NCBI RefSeq assembly: GCF_024662215.1
Contig: NZ_CP096115.1
Location: forward strand, 3,099,022-3,163,021
Source of the DNA: Methanoplanus endosymbiosus
Lineage (GTDB): Archaea > Halobacteriota > Methanomicrobia > Methanomicrobiales > Methanomicrobiaceae
DNA: 64,000 nucleotides
Reading direction: 5' to 3'
The notes under the pieces were generated by a model, which was given only the letters and a program-made list of their open reading frames with translations, made no database searches and was not told the origin of the DNA. Made by a program: the position numbers and the translations under genes. Of the stretch, positions 7,788 through 16,920 are shown one piece after another. Each line of letters begins with the position of its first letter. The stretch's first letter is position 1.

Positions 7788-10700
7788 CTCATCTCCTCCA
7801 CATATTCATCCCCGACTCCGTAATGCGTTTTTAAATACTCCCAGATCTTCTCTGAACGTATCCATCCGGCATCAAGCCTGGCAACAATCCTGTCAATCAT
7901 ATCAATCTGCTCATCTATCTCTTTAGAGATGTCCGGACATTTAATCTCCACATACCCGGATATAACGGCAAGCGGGTTTCTGATCTGGTCATTTAAGGTT
8001 GCAAGCTGCTCCATATTCTCCTCAATCTGCTCTATGGCTTTCTTTTCACGGCTCTCCATCTCCTTTATTTCTGTAATATCCCGGATAATGAATACCCATC
8101 CTGAAATTTCCCCGCCGGAATCGTAGAGAGGGGTTATTGAATGTTCGGCAGGGAAGACGGAACCGTCCTTTCTCTTCATCCGGAACTCAAACCGGGGTAT
8201 ATTCCTGTGCTCCTTAAAATATGGATGAATGTGCCCGTAAAATAATTCTCTTGATGCCTTATCCTCATGCAGGAAATCTGCCGTCTGCCCGATAATCTCC
8301 CTCCGGCTGTAGCCGAAGAGTGATATGGCAGCACTATTCACCGCAATAATGCCGGCGGAGTCTGTACCCAGGACAAGGCCTGCATCCTGGAGTGACTCAA
8401 AAGTCCGTTTGAAAAGCTCTTTTTGCTCCTGGAGTCTCTCTTCAGCCTCTTTTTCCGTGGTTATATTGACAGACAGCTCTATTACGTGGGTTATTCTCCC
8501 GTCCGGATCTCTCAGTGGTGCCATCTGCACAAGGAAGTCCTGTCCGGAAAATTTCGCTTCGGTTGTGATATTTTCACCACTGTCAAAGACAGATTTCAGG
8601 GCAGAGCTTATATTTTCGGCATTCTCAGGGTCGAGAACGTCATATACTGACTTTCCGGTTAAGTAATCACTGTTAAGCCCGGTATTTTCAAGTTCAGGCC
8701 CGGCACTGAATACATAGCAGAGATCCCTGTCCATAATGTGGATGGCACCGCGGGGCAGATTGTCAACGATGGCACGCAGGCGGCTCTCACTCTCTTCGAT
8801 CTTCTCCTGTGATCTTTTATTCCGGAATATCTCCCACATCATATTGCCAAGGCTGATTATGGCATTGGTGTCGTCATCCCGGTAATCAGTCTCTTTGTTC
8901 GCAACCGATATTACAGCCGTAATCCTGTCCCCGTCAAATATCGGAACGGCGAGGAAACGGATGATCTCAACATGCCCTTTGGGGCAGCCGTGTTTTTCAG
9001 GGTGGGGGGCTGAATAGTCATTGAATATAACGGGTGCACGTTTCCGGATACATTCTGTCAGGGCCCCTCCCTCTCCGACTTCCAGATGCACAGTTTTTTC
9101 ATGGACGGGGTATTCCTTTATCACATCTTCAGACCATTTCTGAATTGTCATCCCGGATTCGTCCGGGGACATAATGCCAATAAATGCGTAACGGCTGTTT
9201 GTCATGGAAAGGCTGTTTTCAAGGGCATAGTTCAGTATTTCATCATCCGTCCGGTTGGCAATTCTGTGAAGGCCCAGGAGAGACTTTACCCGTAAGAGGT
9301 GCAGGTTGATCTGGTCCTTTGACTTCTTCTCTTCCGTTACGTCCATGACCATTGAGATGACAGAACCGCCTTTCTCAAGCGGAATGTCTCTTGCGTTAAT
9401 GTAGGTGGTCTCCTCTCCGGGACGTGTTATGGGTATCTCTTCCCAGTGCATCCGGTTCTGGTCACCGCTTTTTATATCTGTCAGGACTCTGTTTTTTATC
9501 TCCTCTCTGAAGTCCGGATCTTTATATACATTTTCCCAGAATCTGTCCGGTTCATCAAGGTCCTTTGCAGTAATCCTGTAATATTTCAGGAAGTTTTCAT
9601 TGTGGTATTCAAACTTAACCTCAGGGGTCACTGAATTTACAGCTATCCCGACCGGGATATTGTCAACTACTGCTCTTATGTATGCCTCCCTCTCTTCAAG
9701 CCTCTCCTGTGCCTGCACAAGTTCGTCAAGCTGCTGCCTTAGTTCCTCCTCGGCGGCAAAAAGGTCTTCGTTCTTTCTTTTAAGTTCGTCTTCGGTCTCT
9801 TTAAGTTCTGTAATATCTGAACAGAACCCCATCAGGCGGTCTTTGTCCAGCGCAACTGCCTTTAGCATTGAATAAAAATCAGTCCCGTCCTTTCTTCTGA
9901 GTAGTAATTCGCTCTCTACTGAGCCTTCATCTCTCAATTTTATAAAGGACAAAACAGTCTTTGGCGGGGCATTGGGTGAGGCAAGATCCCGGACTGTCAT
10001 ATTCAGCATCTCTTCCATGGAGTAGCCGGTCATCTCAGCCGCAGCGGGATTGACGTCAATGTAGCGTCCCTCTTTATCTGTAATGAAAACCCCTACCGGA
10101 GCATTTTCGATATAGCTCCTGAACTTCTCTTCGCTTCCCTTAAGTTCCTCTTCTGCCTGTTTCAAAGGAGTGATGTCGTTATATACTGCGACTATAAGGC
10201 CGGACGGCAGCCTGTACACTCTGTTCTCCCGCCAGCCGTAGATCCTGTCGTCCCTGTACTCTCCTGTCGGGTGAAATGCCGGTCTGCCTGTCTTTGCAAC
10301 TTCTTTAAATATATCAAACAGTCCCAGGTCCTTTACTCCCGGAAAAATTTCTGTTACTTTCTTTCCGATTACATCCTCTCTTTTAATTCTGTCTATCTCC
10401 TCAGCAGCTTTATTTATATCGACAAAGACGAAATCCTCACCGTTGTCATCCGGACGTAAAACTGCCACCCCGCTGCTCATATTCTCAAAGAGCTGCTTAA
10501 ATTTCTCTTCACTCTCTTTCAGCGCCATCTCACCAAGTTTGCGTTTTGTGATGTCCTGCCCCTGTGCGATGACTGAAATCAGTTTTGAGCCGTCCCGGTT
10601 CAGAATATTTGCAGAATTCCAGATGACGTTTTTGACATCTCCTGAACGGTGCAGGACAGAGATTTCCTTTGCCTTCAGCCTTTCTCCGTCCATAGCCTGC

Positions 10701-12109
10701 CGGACAATCTCCATGTATGACTCCCTCTCCTCTTTTGGGAAGAGTATCTGAAGGTTTCTGCCGACAGCCTCACCTGCTAAAATTCCGGTAAGCTCCTCAG
10801 CGGCCTTATTGAATCGTGTGATCTTAAATTCAGGGTTCCAGACTATTATCGGGCTGCTGGCATAATTTATGAGGCTGTTTAGATATTCATTTGTTTCAGA
10901 GAGTTCACTGCGGGCATTGATAATCTCGTCAACCTGCTGTCTCAGTTCCTCTTCGGCGGCCGAAAGCTCTTCGTTCTTTCTTTTAAGCTCTTCTTCGGCC
11001 TCTCTTCTGTCAGTTATATCACGGATAATTGCGATGATCTCATCTTCCAGATACGGGATTATTCTGGCCTCATAATATGAGAGTCCGTCGGGTGTGTCAA
11101 CCGGATATTCAGCCTTTTCAATCCTTTTATTCTCCAGCGCCGATCTGATCTTCTCCATCAGCATGGTGCCAAGTTCGCCGGGAATTACTTCGGTTATTCT
11201 CTTTCCAAGGCTCTCTTCTCTTCTTGCAATAAGGCGGCCCTCATCAGGAGTCCGTATGTCAGCCAGAGTTCCGTCTCCTTTGCACCGTATGAGTATATCC
11301 GGGATTGCTTCTATGATATGCCGGTTTAAATACTCAATATCGCTGATCCTCTCAGATGCCTCTTTTCTGTCAGTAATATCCCGGACTATTCCTGCGACTC
11401 CTCTTCTGTTATGGGCAATTTTAATGGGAAATTTTGTGGTCTCATAAACCCGTCCGCCGGCGGTCTCCTCTGAGACTACCTTTTTGCCGGTTAAAATAGC
11501 TTTTTTATCCGACTCAAGGCAGTAAGCAGCAGCATCCGGCTCCATTAGGTCAGAATCAGTCTTATGGAGAAGTTTTTCGTGACTAATCCCAAAAAATTTC
11601 AGGTTGGCATCATTTGCAGTAATATATCTGAAATTTTCATCTTTGACAAACATCAGATCTGTATGTGTATAAAAGAAGGACTTAGCCAGCGCCTCGCTTC
11701 TCTTTCTGTCAACGAGATGTATAACCTCTTCTGATATTTTTATGAACTGAACTCCGGGATTTTTTCCTTTCTCAAGGTAATAGTCAGCCCCACCGTTGAG
11801 TGCATCTATGACAAGTTCCTCATGCCCTTTTCCGGTGAAGATGATAAACGGCGTATTGTCTCCACGTTTTCGGATATGACGTAGGAAGGATATCCCGTCC
11901 AGTCCGGGCATCTGAATGTCGGATATTATTGCGTCAAATGGTTTTTCTGATATCAGTTTTATGGCATCGTCTGCATTGTCGCAGGTTGTAACGGCAAGCT
12001 CCCCATTCTTTTCAAGGAATATTTTTCCGCCTTTTAGCAGTATCGGCTCATCATCCACGTAAAGAACGGAGATTAATTCTTTTTCCCCGGATATATCTTC
12101 CATATTCAT
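7784..12109 (-). CDS. Giant REC/multi-PAS/GAF sensor without a kinase ATPase domain
   Basis: This 1441-residue protein starts with a receiver domain ('LYVDDEP', acceptor in 'ISDIQMPG'). About six PAS domains follow, joined by 'RKNEELSAAEEELRQQ' coiled coils. Then come a GAF domain ('GLHRIANRTDDEILNYA') and two more PAS domains. The C-terminus (about 1365-1441) resembles a histidine-kinase dimerisation helix, but the expected His is replaced in 'LNDQIRNPLAVI' and the protein stops with no ATPase domain. It therefore cannot phosphorylate itself in the usual way and may be a scaffold or phosphate-receiving input module. It is the first gene of the corrinoid operon and overlaps the response-regulator gene by 4 bases. 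A TATA-like element lies about 55 bases upstream. Confidence 0.85.
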   Translation of the reverse strand: MNMEDISGEKELISVLYVDDEPILLKGGKIFLEKNGELAVTTCDNADDAIKLISEKPFDAIISDIQMPGLDGISFLRHIRKRGDNTPFIIFTGKGHEELVIDALNGGADYYLEKGKNPGVQFIKISEEVIHLVDRKRSEALAKSFFYTHTDLMFVKDENFRYITANDANLKFFGISHEKLLHKTDSDLMEPDAAAYCLESDKKAILTGKKVVSEETAGGRVYETTKFPIKIAHNRRGVAGIVRDITDRKEASERISDIEYLNRHIIEAIPDILIRCKGDGTLADIRTPDEGRLIARREESLGKRITEVIPGELGTMLMEKIRSALENKRIEKAEYPVDTPDGLSYYEARIIPYLEDEIIAIIRDITDRREAEEELKRKNEELSAAEEELRQQVDEIINARSELSETNEYLNSLINYASSPIIVWNPEFKITRFNKAAEELTGILAGEAVGRNLQILFPKEERESYMEIVRQAMDGERLKAKEISVLHRSGDVKNVIWNSANILNRDGSKLISVIAQGQDITKRKLGEMALKESEEKFKQLFENMSSGVAVLRPDDNGEDFVFVDINKAAEEIDRIKREDVIGKKVTEIFPGVKDLGLFDIFKEVAKTGRPAFHPTGEYRDDRIYGWRENRVYRLPSGLIVAVYNDITPLKQAEEELKGSEEKFRSYIENAPVGVFITDKEGRYIDVNPAAAEMTGYSMEEMLNMTVRDLASPNAPPKTVLSFIKLRDEGSVESELLLRRKDGTDFYSMLKAVALDKDRLMGFCSDITELKETEDELKRKNEDLFAAEEELRQQLDELVQAQERLEEREAYIRAVVDNIPVGIAVNSVTPEVKFEYHNENFLKYYRITAKDLDEPDRFWENVYKDPDFREEIKNRVLTDIKSGDQNRMHWEEIPITRPGEETTYINARDIPLEKGGSVISMVMDVTEEKKSKDQINLHLLRVKSLLGLHRIANRTDDEILNYALENSLSMTNSRYAFIGIMSPDESGMTIQKWSEDVIKEYPVHEKTVHLEVGEGGALTECIRKRAPVIFNDYSAPHPEKHGCPKGHVEIIRFLAVPIFDGDRITAVISVANKETDYRDDDTNAIISLGNMMWEIFRNKRSQEKIEESESRLRAIVDNLPRGAIHIMDRDLCYVFSAGPELENTGLNSDYLTGKSVYDVLDPENAENISSALKSVFDSGENITTEAKFSGQDFLVQMAPLRDPDGRITHVIELSVNITTEKEAEERLQEQKELFKRTFESLQDAGLVLGTDSAGIIAVNSAAISLFGYSRREIIGQTADFLHEDKASRELFYGHIHPYFKEHRNIPRFEFRMKRKDGSVFPAEHSITPLYDSGGEISGWVFIIRDITEIKEMESREKKAIEQIEENMEQLATLNDQIRNPLAVISGYVEIKCPDISKEIDEQIDMIDRIVARLDAGWIRSEKIWEYLKTHYGVGDEYVEEMR

Positions 12110-12161
12110 ATTGTCCCGTATTCTGTAACCCGGATTCCCTCCCGATTAGTGATATTGTCTG

Positions 12162-12176
12162 CATATATTATATATC
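12162..12176 (-). promoter_or_regulatory. TATA-like element upstream of the sensor operon
   Basis: CATATATTATATATC is the most TATA-like stretch in the gap between the AlbA_2 gene and the sensor operon. Placed about 55 bases before the first ATG, it would give a 5' leader of roughly 30 bases for the operon. Confidence 0.45.
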
Positions 12177-12321
12177 CTCGGCATGGCAGACTGCCCGGAG
12201 TGGAATGTGGCAGGCAAAAAAGGGCAGGTGGTCTGTATTCTTTTAAAAAAAGTAGTTTCAGGATGACATTGGGATGACATGGGGATAGTTATCTCCGGAA
12301 AATCCGGGCATGACTATGTAC

Positions 12322-13794
12322 TCATTGTCCATATCTGGAGGTAATTTCTGTAAAAGCCCTTCCTTTGGTGGTTGTGCGGTATTTCTGCTTTGGGCTTCTT
12401 GGCTTATCGGGGATTGTAAGCTCCAGTAATCCCTCTGCTATAAGAGGTTCAAGATATGTTTTCCGGAAATGTTCTCTGTCTTTAAGTCCTAAGGTTTCCT
12501 GCAGTTCACCACGTGATTTGGGTTCATAAAGTGCTTTATTAAGGATTTGAACTGCCTGCCGGGTACTTGCCGGGTGCTTGTGGGGTGCTTGCGGGGTACT
12601 TGCTGGGTACTTGCCGGGTACTTGCTGACTTAATCCGGCTATATCAGAAGGAAATCCTTTCTGACTGGTTTTCTCTTTCACCGGGTAAAATGTTGCAGTG
12701 AAAAAATTCCCGTTTTTGAAGTCAGGTTCTGGATAGCCAAGTGATACTGCTCCCTCTCTCATCCGGCGGATTCCAGTCCCTGCTTTTTCAATATAAAATA
12801 TTCTGTGGAGAATATCAGCTATTAGTGGATTTCTTCTGACACTTTTATGGCCAAGATCTTCCGGATGCATACCTCTTGGCAGGTCACCGGGACTTGACAC
12901 TTCTATCCGGTCAGAAAATATTTCCACAAATACATTTGCACCTTCAATAAACCAGTCACGGTGCATGACAGCATTTGTGATTGCTTCACGGATAGCTGCC
13001 ATTGGATATTGTGGTATCTCTTCACGCCGGAGTTTTTCAATTATATATTCTACTCTTGTGTTCCTTTCGATGAAATGAAGACTGTCTTCAATATCAGCAA
13101 CAATACCGCCATCAAAGTCCTTCCTGTCAAGTATGTGAACTTTGCTTGTTCCTTTAAAAAGAATACAGGTTATGTATGCCTGGTTGAAAAAATGCCTTGG
13201 TTTCTTTGCAAAGAACAGAACCCCGGCATTTCTGAAGAGCATTCTGCCGCCCGATCTTTCCGCAGCTTCAATATTGACCAGTATGTCCTCAACAGCGCCA
13301 CTTTTTGTAATGGAACTCTTTGAAAGCCAGTCATGAAATTTGTCAGGATCAAAGTCCTCAGGGTAACTGAAACGGGGTGTAACTGAGAGATCAAAACGTA
13401 TTGCTTCATTCTGCTGGAAGAATGATCGGATCTCTTCACGTGAAAGTTTCTGTGATACAGAACCCTGACGCCAGAAGAAACCGTCACTGCATTGAACCGG
13501 TTTTGCATTGCTCTCCTTTACTATAATTGCTGTAACCTCACCTACCCTTTCAATCAGGATTTTGACAGAAGGATCACATTTTAAGGCAATATCCTGTATC
13601 CTTGCACGTAATTCATTTGTATCGGGAATTCCTTTAACCGTACTGTCATCCCTTACTCCGAGCAGTATTTTGCCACCGGCTGTATTGGCGAAGGCAACGA
13701 GTTCCCGTGCCAGAGAGCTGTTTAAATTCTCCTTATATTCGAGCATAGAACCTTCGCCTTCCTGGAGAAGAATGTCGAGATCAGCATTTTTCAT
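12322..13794 (-). CDS. AlbA_2 (Schlafen-like) DNA-binding protein with a GHKL-type ATPase domain
   Basis: Residues about 10-125 form an AlbA_2/Schlafen-like domain ('EGSMLEYKENL', 'AFANTAGGKILLGV'). Residues about 250-350 are the HATPase_c_4 module usual in this family, long annotated as 'RecG-like' ('AIREAITNAVMHRDW', 'EKAGTGIRRMREG'). The C-terminus looks like a winged helix ('GLKDREHFRKTYLEPLIAEG'). These proteins are putative transcription regulators of unknown ligand. Between the ATPase and the winged helix lies a Pro/Gln/His-rich linker encoded by an 11-bp tandem repeat. It is a single gene on the minus strand. A decayed homologous piece lies at about 45.7 kb. Confidence 0.8.
   Translation of the reverse strand: MKNADLDILLQEGEGSMLEYKENLNSSLARELVAFANTAGGKILLGVRDDSTVKGIPDTNELRARIQDIALKCDPSVKILIERVGEVTAIIVKESNAKPVQCSDGFFWRQGSVSQKLSREEIRSFFQQNEAIRFDLSVTPRFSYPEDFDPDKFHDWLSKSSITKSGAVEDILVNIEAAERSGGRMLFRNAGVLFFAKKPRHFFNQAYITCILFKGTSKVHILDRKDFDGGIVADIEDSLHFIERNTRVEYIIEKLRREEIPQYPMAAIREAITNAVMHRDWFIEGANVFVEIFSDRIEVSSPGDLPRGMHPEDLGHKSVRRNPLIADILHRIFYIEKAGTGIRRMREGAVSLGYPEPDFKNGNFFTATFYPVKEKTSQKGFPSDIAGLSQQVPGKYPASTPQAPHKHPASTRQAVQILNKALYEPKSRGELQETLGLKDREHFRKTYLEPLIAEGLLELTIPDKPRSPKQKYRTTTKGRAFTEITSRYGQ
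12559..12624. repeat. Six tandem 11-bp units inside the AlbA_2 gene
   Basis: Six consecutive variants of CCGGGTACTTG run through the linker region of the gene. They encode a degenerate Pro/Gln/Lys/His-rich stretch of 22 codons on the minus strand. Since 11 is not a multiple of 3, gain or loss of one or two units would shift the frame just before the winged-helix domain. Confidence 0.85.
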
Positions 13795-13894
13795 ATTATT
13801 TCCCTATTAAATAGCTGTTTTTAATGTACAAAATCCCGGATAGACTGGAATTTATATATTTATATGTATTGCGGATATAATTCTTCTAAAAAAA

Positions 13895-16800
13895 TCAATC
13901 CGTTTTCCATGCCCCGGCGGGAATTGTCATCTCAAAACGTGCACCTTTGCCATACACGCCTGTTTCTCTGATTGTAATTCCGGTAATGGCAAGAATCTCT
14001 CTAATCAGAAATAGTCCAAGGCCCGTATTTGCACCAACGCCACGGTTAAAGATCTTCTTTTTCATATCATCGGGAACCCCGCATCCGTCGTCCTCCCAGA
14101 TGATGATATACCCGGAATCTTCCGGACTGCATGAGATAGAAATCCCGGTTGCTCCTTTTGCATGCCGGATGGTATTGTCATAGAGATTTGAAAAAACCTT
14201 CTCTGTCATCGGGTCTGCATAGATAAAGAGACCGGAACAGTTGCAGATTATGGGGTACTTATTATCATACCTTTTCTCTGTAAGGGCGGTTATGGAAAGC
14301 CATACCGGTTCATGAACGCCGAGCTGTTCGTATTCGCGTGTGAATTCAATCTGGCGCTGAATTGCAGAAGCTGCATCATGGACCTTCTTAAGATACCCTG
14401 ACTGAACCTGATCGGTACAGTCTTCCTCAGCAAATTCAAGGAATCCCTGAAGTACCATGATCTTGTTGAGGATGTCGTGGCGGGTTATGCCTGAGAGGAG
14501 ATTTAACTGGCGGTTTGTCTTTATGAGGGCATATTCCGCCTGTTTACGTTCGGAAATGTCATGTACGATGGAGTACAGGAGGTATTTATCGTTTATTTTG
14601 ATTTTGCTGCTGTACACATCTACATCACGGATGGACCCGTCAGCACGCCTGTGGCGGAATTCAAAATGTACACGTCCCTCTTCTGTTGCTCTCTTCAGCT
14701 CTTTGTTTATCTCCTCAGGTGAGAGGGTATTGATCTCATATATTTTCATTTGCCTGAGTTCTTCCTCACTCCACCCGTAGAATTTTGCTGCTGCGGGATT
14801 GGCATCAATGATCCTGCCATTCTCCGGATCGATAATAAACTTGACTGCGGCGTGATTTCTGAAGAGGTCCCTGAAATGAGCCTCGCTCTCTGAAAGTGCC
14901 CTTTCTGCCCGCCTGCGTTTTGTGATGTCGCGGCAGAAGCAGATTATCTCCCCGCCATGCATATCCAGCCAGATCGCCGAAACTTCAATCTCAAATAGGC
15001 TGCCGTCCTTCTTCCTGTTTGTAACTTCAAACAGTTCTGAACTATTCCTTATCTGGTCAATCTTTTTCAGGGTCTGTTCCGGAAGTTCAGTCGCATCAAG
15101 ATCACTGATCTTCATTCCCACCAGTTCTTCTCTTAAATATCCTGACATTAGAGAGTAGGCTTCGTTGGCATCCTTAATTCTGCCCCCGCTGTCAATTACC
15201 ACAAAGCCATCCCTTGCTGTATGCAGAACTGTATTAAGATACTCTTCGTTCTCTTTAAGTGCAGTCTCTGCCCTTTTCTGTTCAGTTATATCATTATAAA
15301 CTGAAACGATCTCCCCGCTCCGGAGACGGAAGACACGGTTGTCATACCAGTTGGCATACTTCTCATCAGTATAGATCTTCTGCGGGTAATATTCAGGGAT
15401 ACCTGTCTCCCATACCCTCTGAAAGATTGGAATCAGCCCGTATTCATCAATATTCGGGCGAAGGTCAAAGAGGCTCTTTCCCACCACTTCTGATTTTGTT
15501 CTGCCCTCTATTTCAAGTGCCATCCGGTTGAAATCCCTGATGATGTAATCTTTTCCGGATTTTCCGTCCCCCTGAACCTGATATATGGCAACCCCGCTTG
15601 TGATAGTATCAAATAGTCCCCGAAACCGCTCTTCACTCTCAGGAATCACTTTTTCGGCCTTAATCTGTTCGGTGATGTCCTGACCCTGTGCGATCACTGA
15701 AACCAGTTTGGAACCGTCATGGCTCATAATATTTGCCAGATTCCAGATGACAGTTCTCATATCTCCTGATCGGTGAAGGAGAGGCATTTCCATCGTCTTC
15801 ATCCGGCTGCCTGCCATTGCCGCCCGGATATTCTCAATGGCCGTCTCTCTTTTCTCTTCCGGGAAAAGTATCCGGAGGTTTTTCCCGACAGCTTCAACGG
15901 CCGGAATTCCGGTCAGATCCTCAAAGGCATGGTTAAAGCGGGTGATTGTAAGTTCAGGATTCCAGACGATTATAGGGCCGTTTGCGTAAGTGATCAGTCT
16001 GTTTAAGTGCTCATTCACTTCGTTAAGTTTATCGCCTGTCCTGACAAGTTCGTCAAGCTGCTGGTGGAGTTCCTCTTCAGCGTCTGCAAGTTCTTTATTC
16101 TTTCTTTTAATCTCTTCCTCTGCCTCTTTACGGGCAGTTCTGTCTGTAAATGTCACTGCAAACTGTCCGGTTTTTGGAGAATATGCAAAGACATCATACC
16201 ACTGGTCAAGTTCCCGGCTGTAATTTTCAAACTCTGCCGTCTTTCCGGTAAGGGCGACATCTCCGTACGTCTCTATCCAGTAGTCCTCAGTTCCGGGGAG
16301 AACCTCCAGAACCCTCCTGCCAATAATCTCCTCAGCCTTAAGTCCGGTAAGTTTCTCAAAAGCAGGATTGACTGCAAGGAAACGGTAATCAGCAGGCTCT
16401 TTATTCCCGTTCGTGATTATCTCATGCAGGGCGAATCCCTTCGTCATATTCTCAAAAAGCTGCCTGTAACGCTCCTCGCTCTTATGAAGTGCTTCTTCAC
16501 CCTTTCTTTGTGCAACAGCATATCTTATCTTATTGGTGAGTTCGGCAAACTGTGATTTTGGCTCCCCTCCCTTCTGGATATAAAAATCAGCTCCACTGTT
16601 TAGGGCTTCAATTACAACTTCCTCACGGCCCTTTCCTGTGAAGATTATAAACGGCGTATTATCTCCACGTCCGCGAAGAGAGTTTAAAAATAAGATTCCG
16701 TCGCATTCCGGCATCTGATAGTCTGAGATTATGGTGTCATATCTGCTGGCGGATAAAAGTTCTAAGGCATCAGATGCACTCTCGCAGGTTGTAACATTAA

Positions 16801-16906
16801 AATCCCCTATATGCTCAAGATATAACTTTCCGGCTTCAAGAAGGACTGGTTCGTCATCCACATATAATATTGACAACGTCTGTTTTGAGGACTCCGAACC
16901 GTTCAT
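13895..16906 (-). CDS. Hybrid histidine kinase: REC, five PAS, kinase core
   Basis: 1003 residues, soluble. The N-terminal receiver has 'LYVDDEP' and acceptor Asp62 ('IISDYQMPE'). Five PAS domains follow at about residues 145-265, 295-420, 425-540, 550-665 and 670-785, with the first and second joined by a coiled coil. The kinase core carries the H-box 'GITRHDILNK', the N-box 'NLYDNTIRHA' and the G-box 'VGANTGLGLFLIRE'. No DNA-binding output is present. It is the last of three head-to-tail paralogues, and only 14 bases separate its start from the stop of the previous one. The first ~250 residues are almost identical to those of the next paralogue, which points to recent duplication or gene conversion. 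Confidence 0.9.
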   Translation of the reverse strand: MNGSESSKQTLSILYVDDEPVLLEAGKLYLEHIGDFNVTTCESASDALELLSASRYDTIISDYQMPECDGILFLNSLRGRGDNTPFIIFTGKGREEVVIEALNSGADFYIQKGGEPKSQFAELTNKIRYAVAQRKGEEALHKSEERYRQLFENMTKGFALHEIITNGNKEPADYRFLAVNPAFEKLTGLKAEEIIGRRVLEVLPGTEDYWIETYGDVALTGKTAEFENYSRELDQWYDVFAYSPKTGQFAVTFTDRTARKEAEEEIKRKNKELADAEEELHQQLDELVRTGDKLNEVNEHLNRLITYANGPIIVWNPELTITRFNHAFEDLTGIPAVEAVGKNLRILFPEEKRETAIENIRAAMAGSRMKTMEMPLLHRSGDMRTVIWNLANIMSHDGSKLVSVIAQGQDITEQIKAEKVIPESEERFRGLFDTITSGVAIYQVQGDGKSGKDYIIRDFNRMALEIEGRTKSEVVGKSLFDLRPNIDEYGLIPIFQRVWETGIPEYYPQKIYTDEKYANWYDNRVFRLRSGEIVSVYNDITEQKRAETALKENEEYLNTVLHTARDGFVVIDSGGRIKDANEAYSLMSGYLREELVGMKISDLDATELPEQTLKKIDQIRNSSELFEVTNRKKDGSLFEIEVSAIWLDMHGGEIICFCRDITKRRRAERALSESEAHFRDLFRNHAAVKFIIDPENGRIIDANPAAAKFYGWSEEELRQMKIYEINTLSPEEINKELKRATEEGRVHFEFRHRRADGSIRDVDVYSSKIKINDKYLLYSIVHDISERKQAEYALIKTNRQLNLLSGITRHDILNKIMVLQGFLEFAEEDCTDQVQSGYLKKVHDAASAIQRQIEFTREYEQLGVHEPVWLSITALTEKRYDNKYPIICNCSGLFIYADPMTEKVFSNLYDNTIRHAKGATGISISCSPEDSGYIIIWEDDGCGVPDDMKKKIFNRGVGANTGLGLFLIREILAITGITIRETGVYGKGARFEMTIPAGAWKTD

Positions 16907-16920
16907 AATTACTTTTCCGG

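Noticed and set aside
12211..12232. GC-rich partly complementary stretch upstream of the AlbA_2 gene end as a structured RNA
   Set aside because: The pairing is imperfect and there is no promoter or conservation evidence that I can see.
16007..16555. Long plus-strand open frame of 182 codons opposite the kinase gene
   Set aside because: It is antisense to well-supported PAS coding sequence, has no ribosome-binding site and no recognisable domain; the same mirror frames occur opposite the paralogues.
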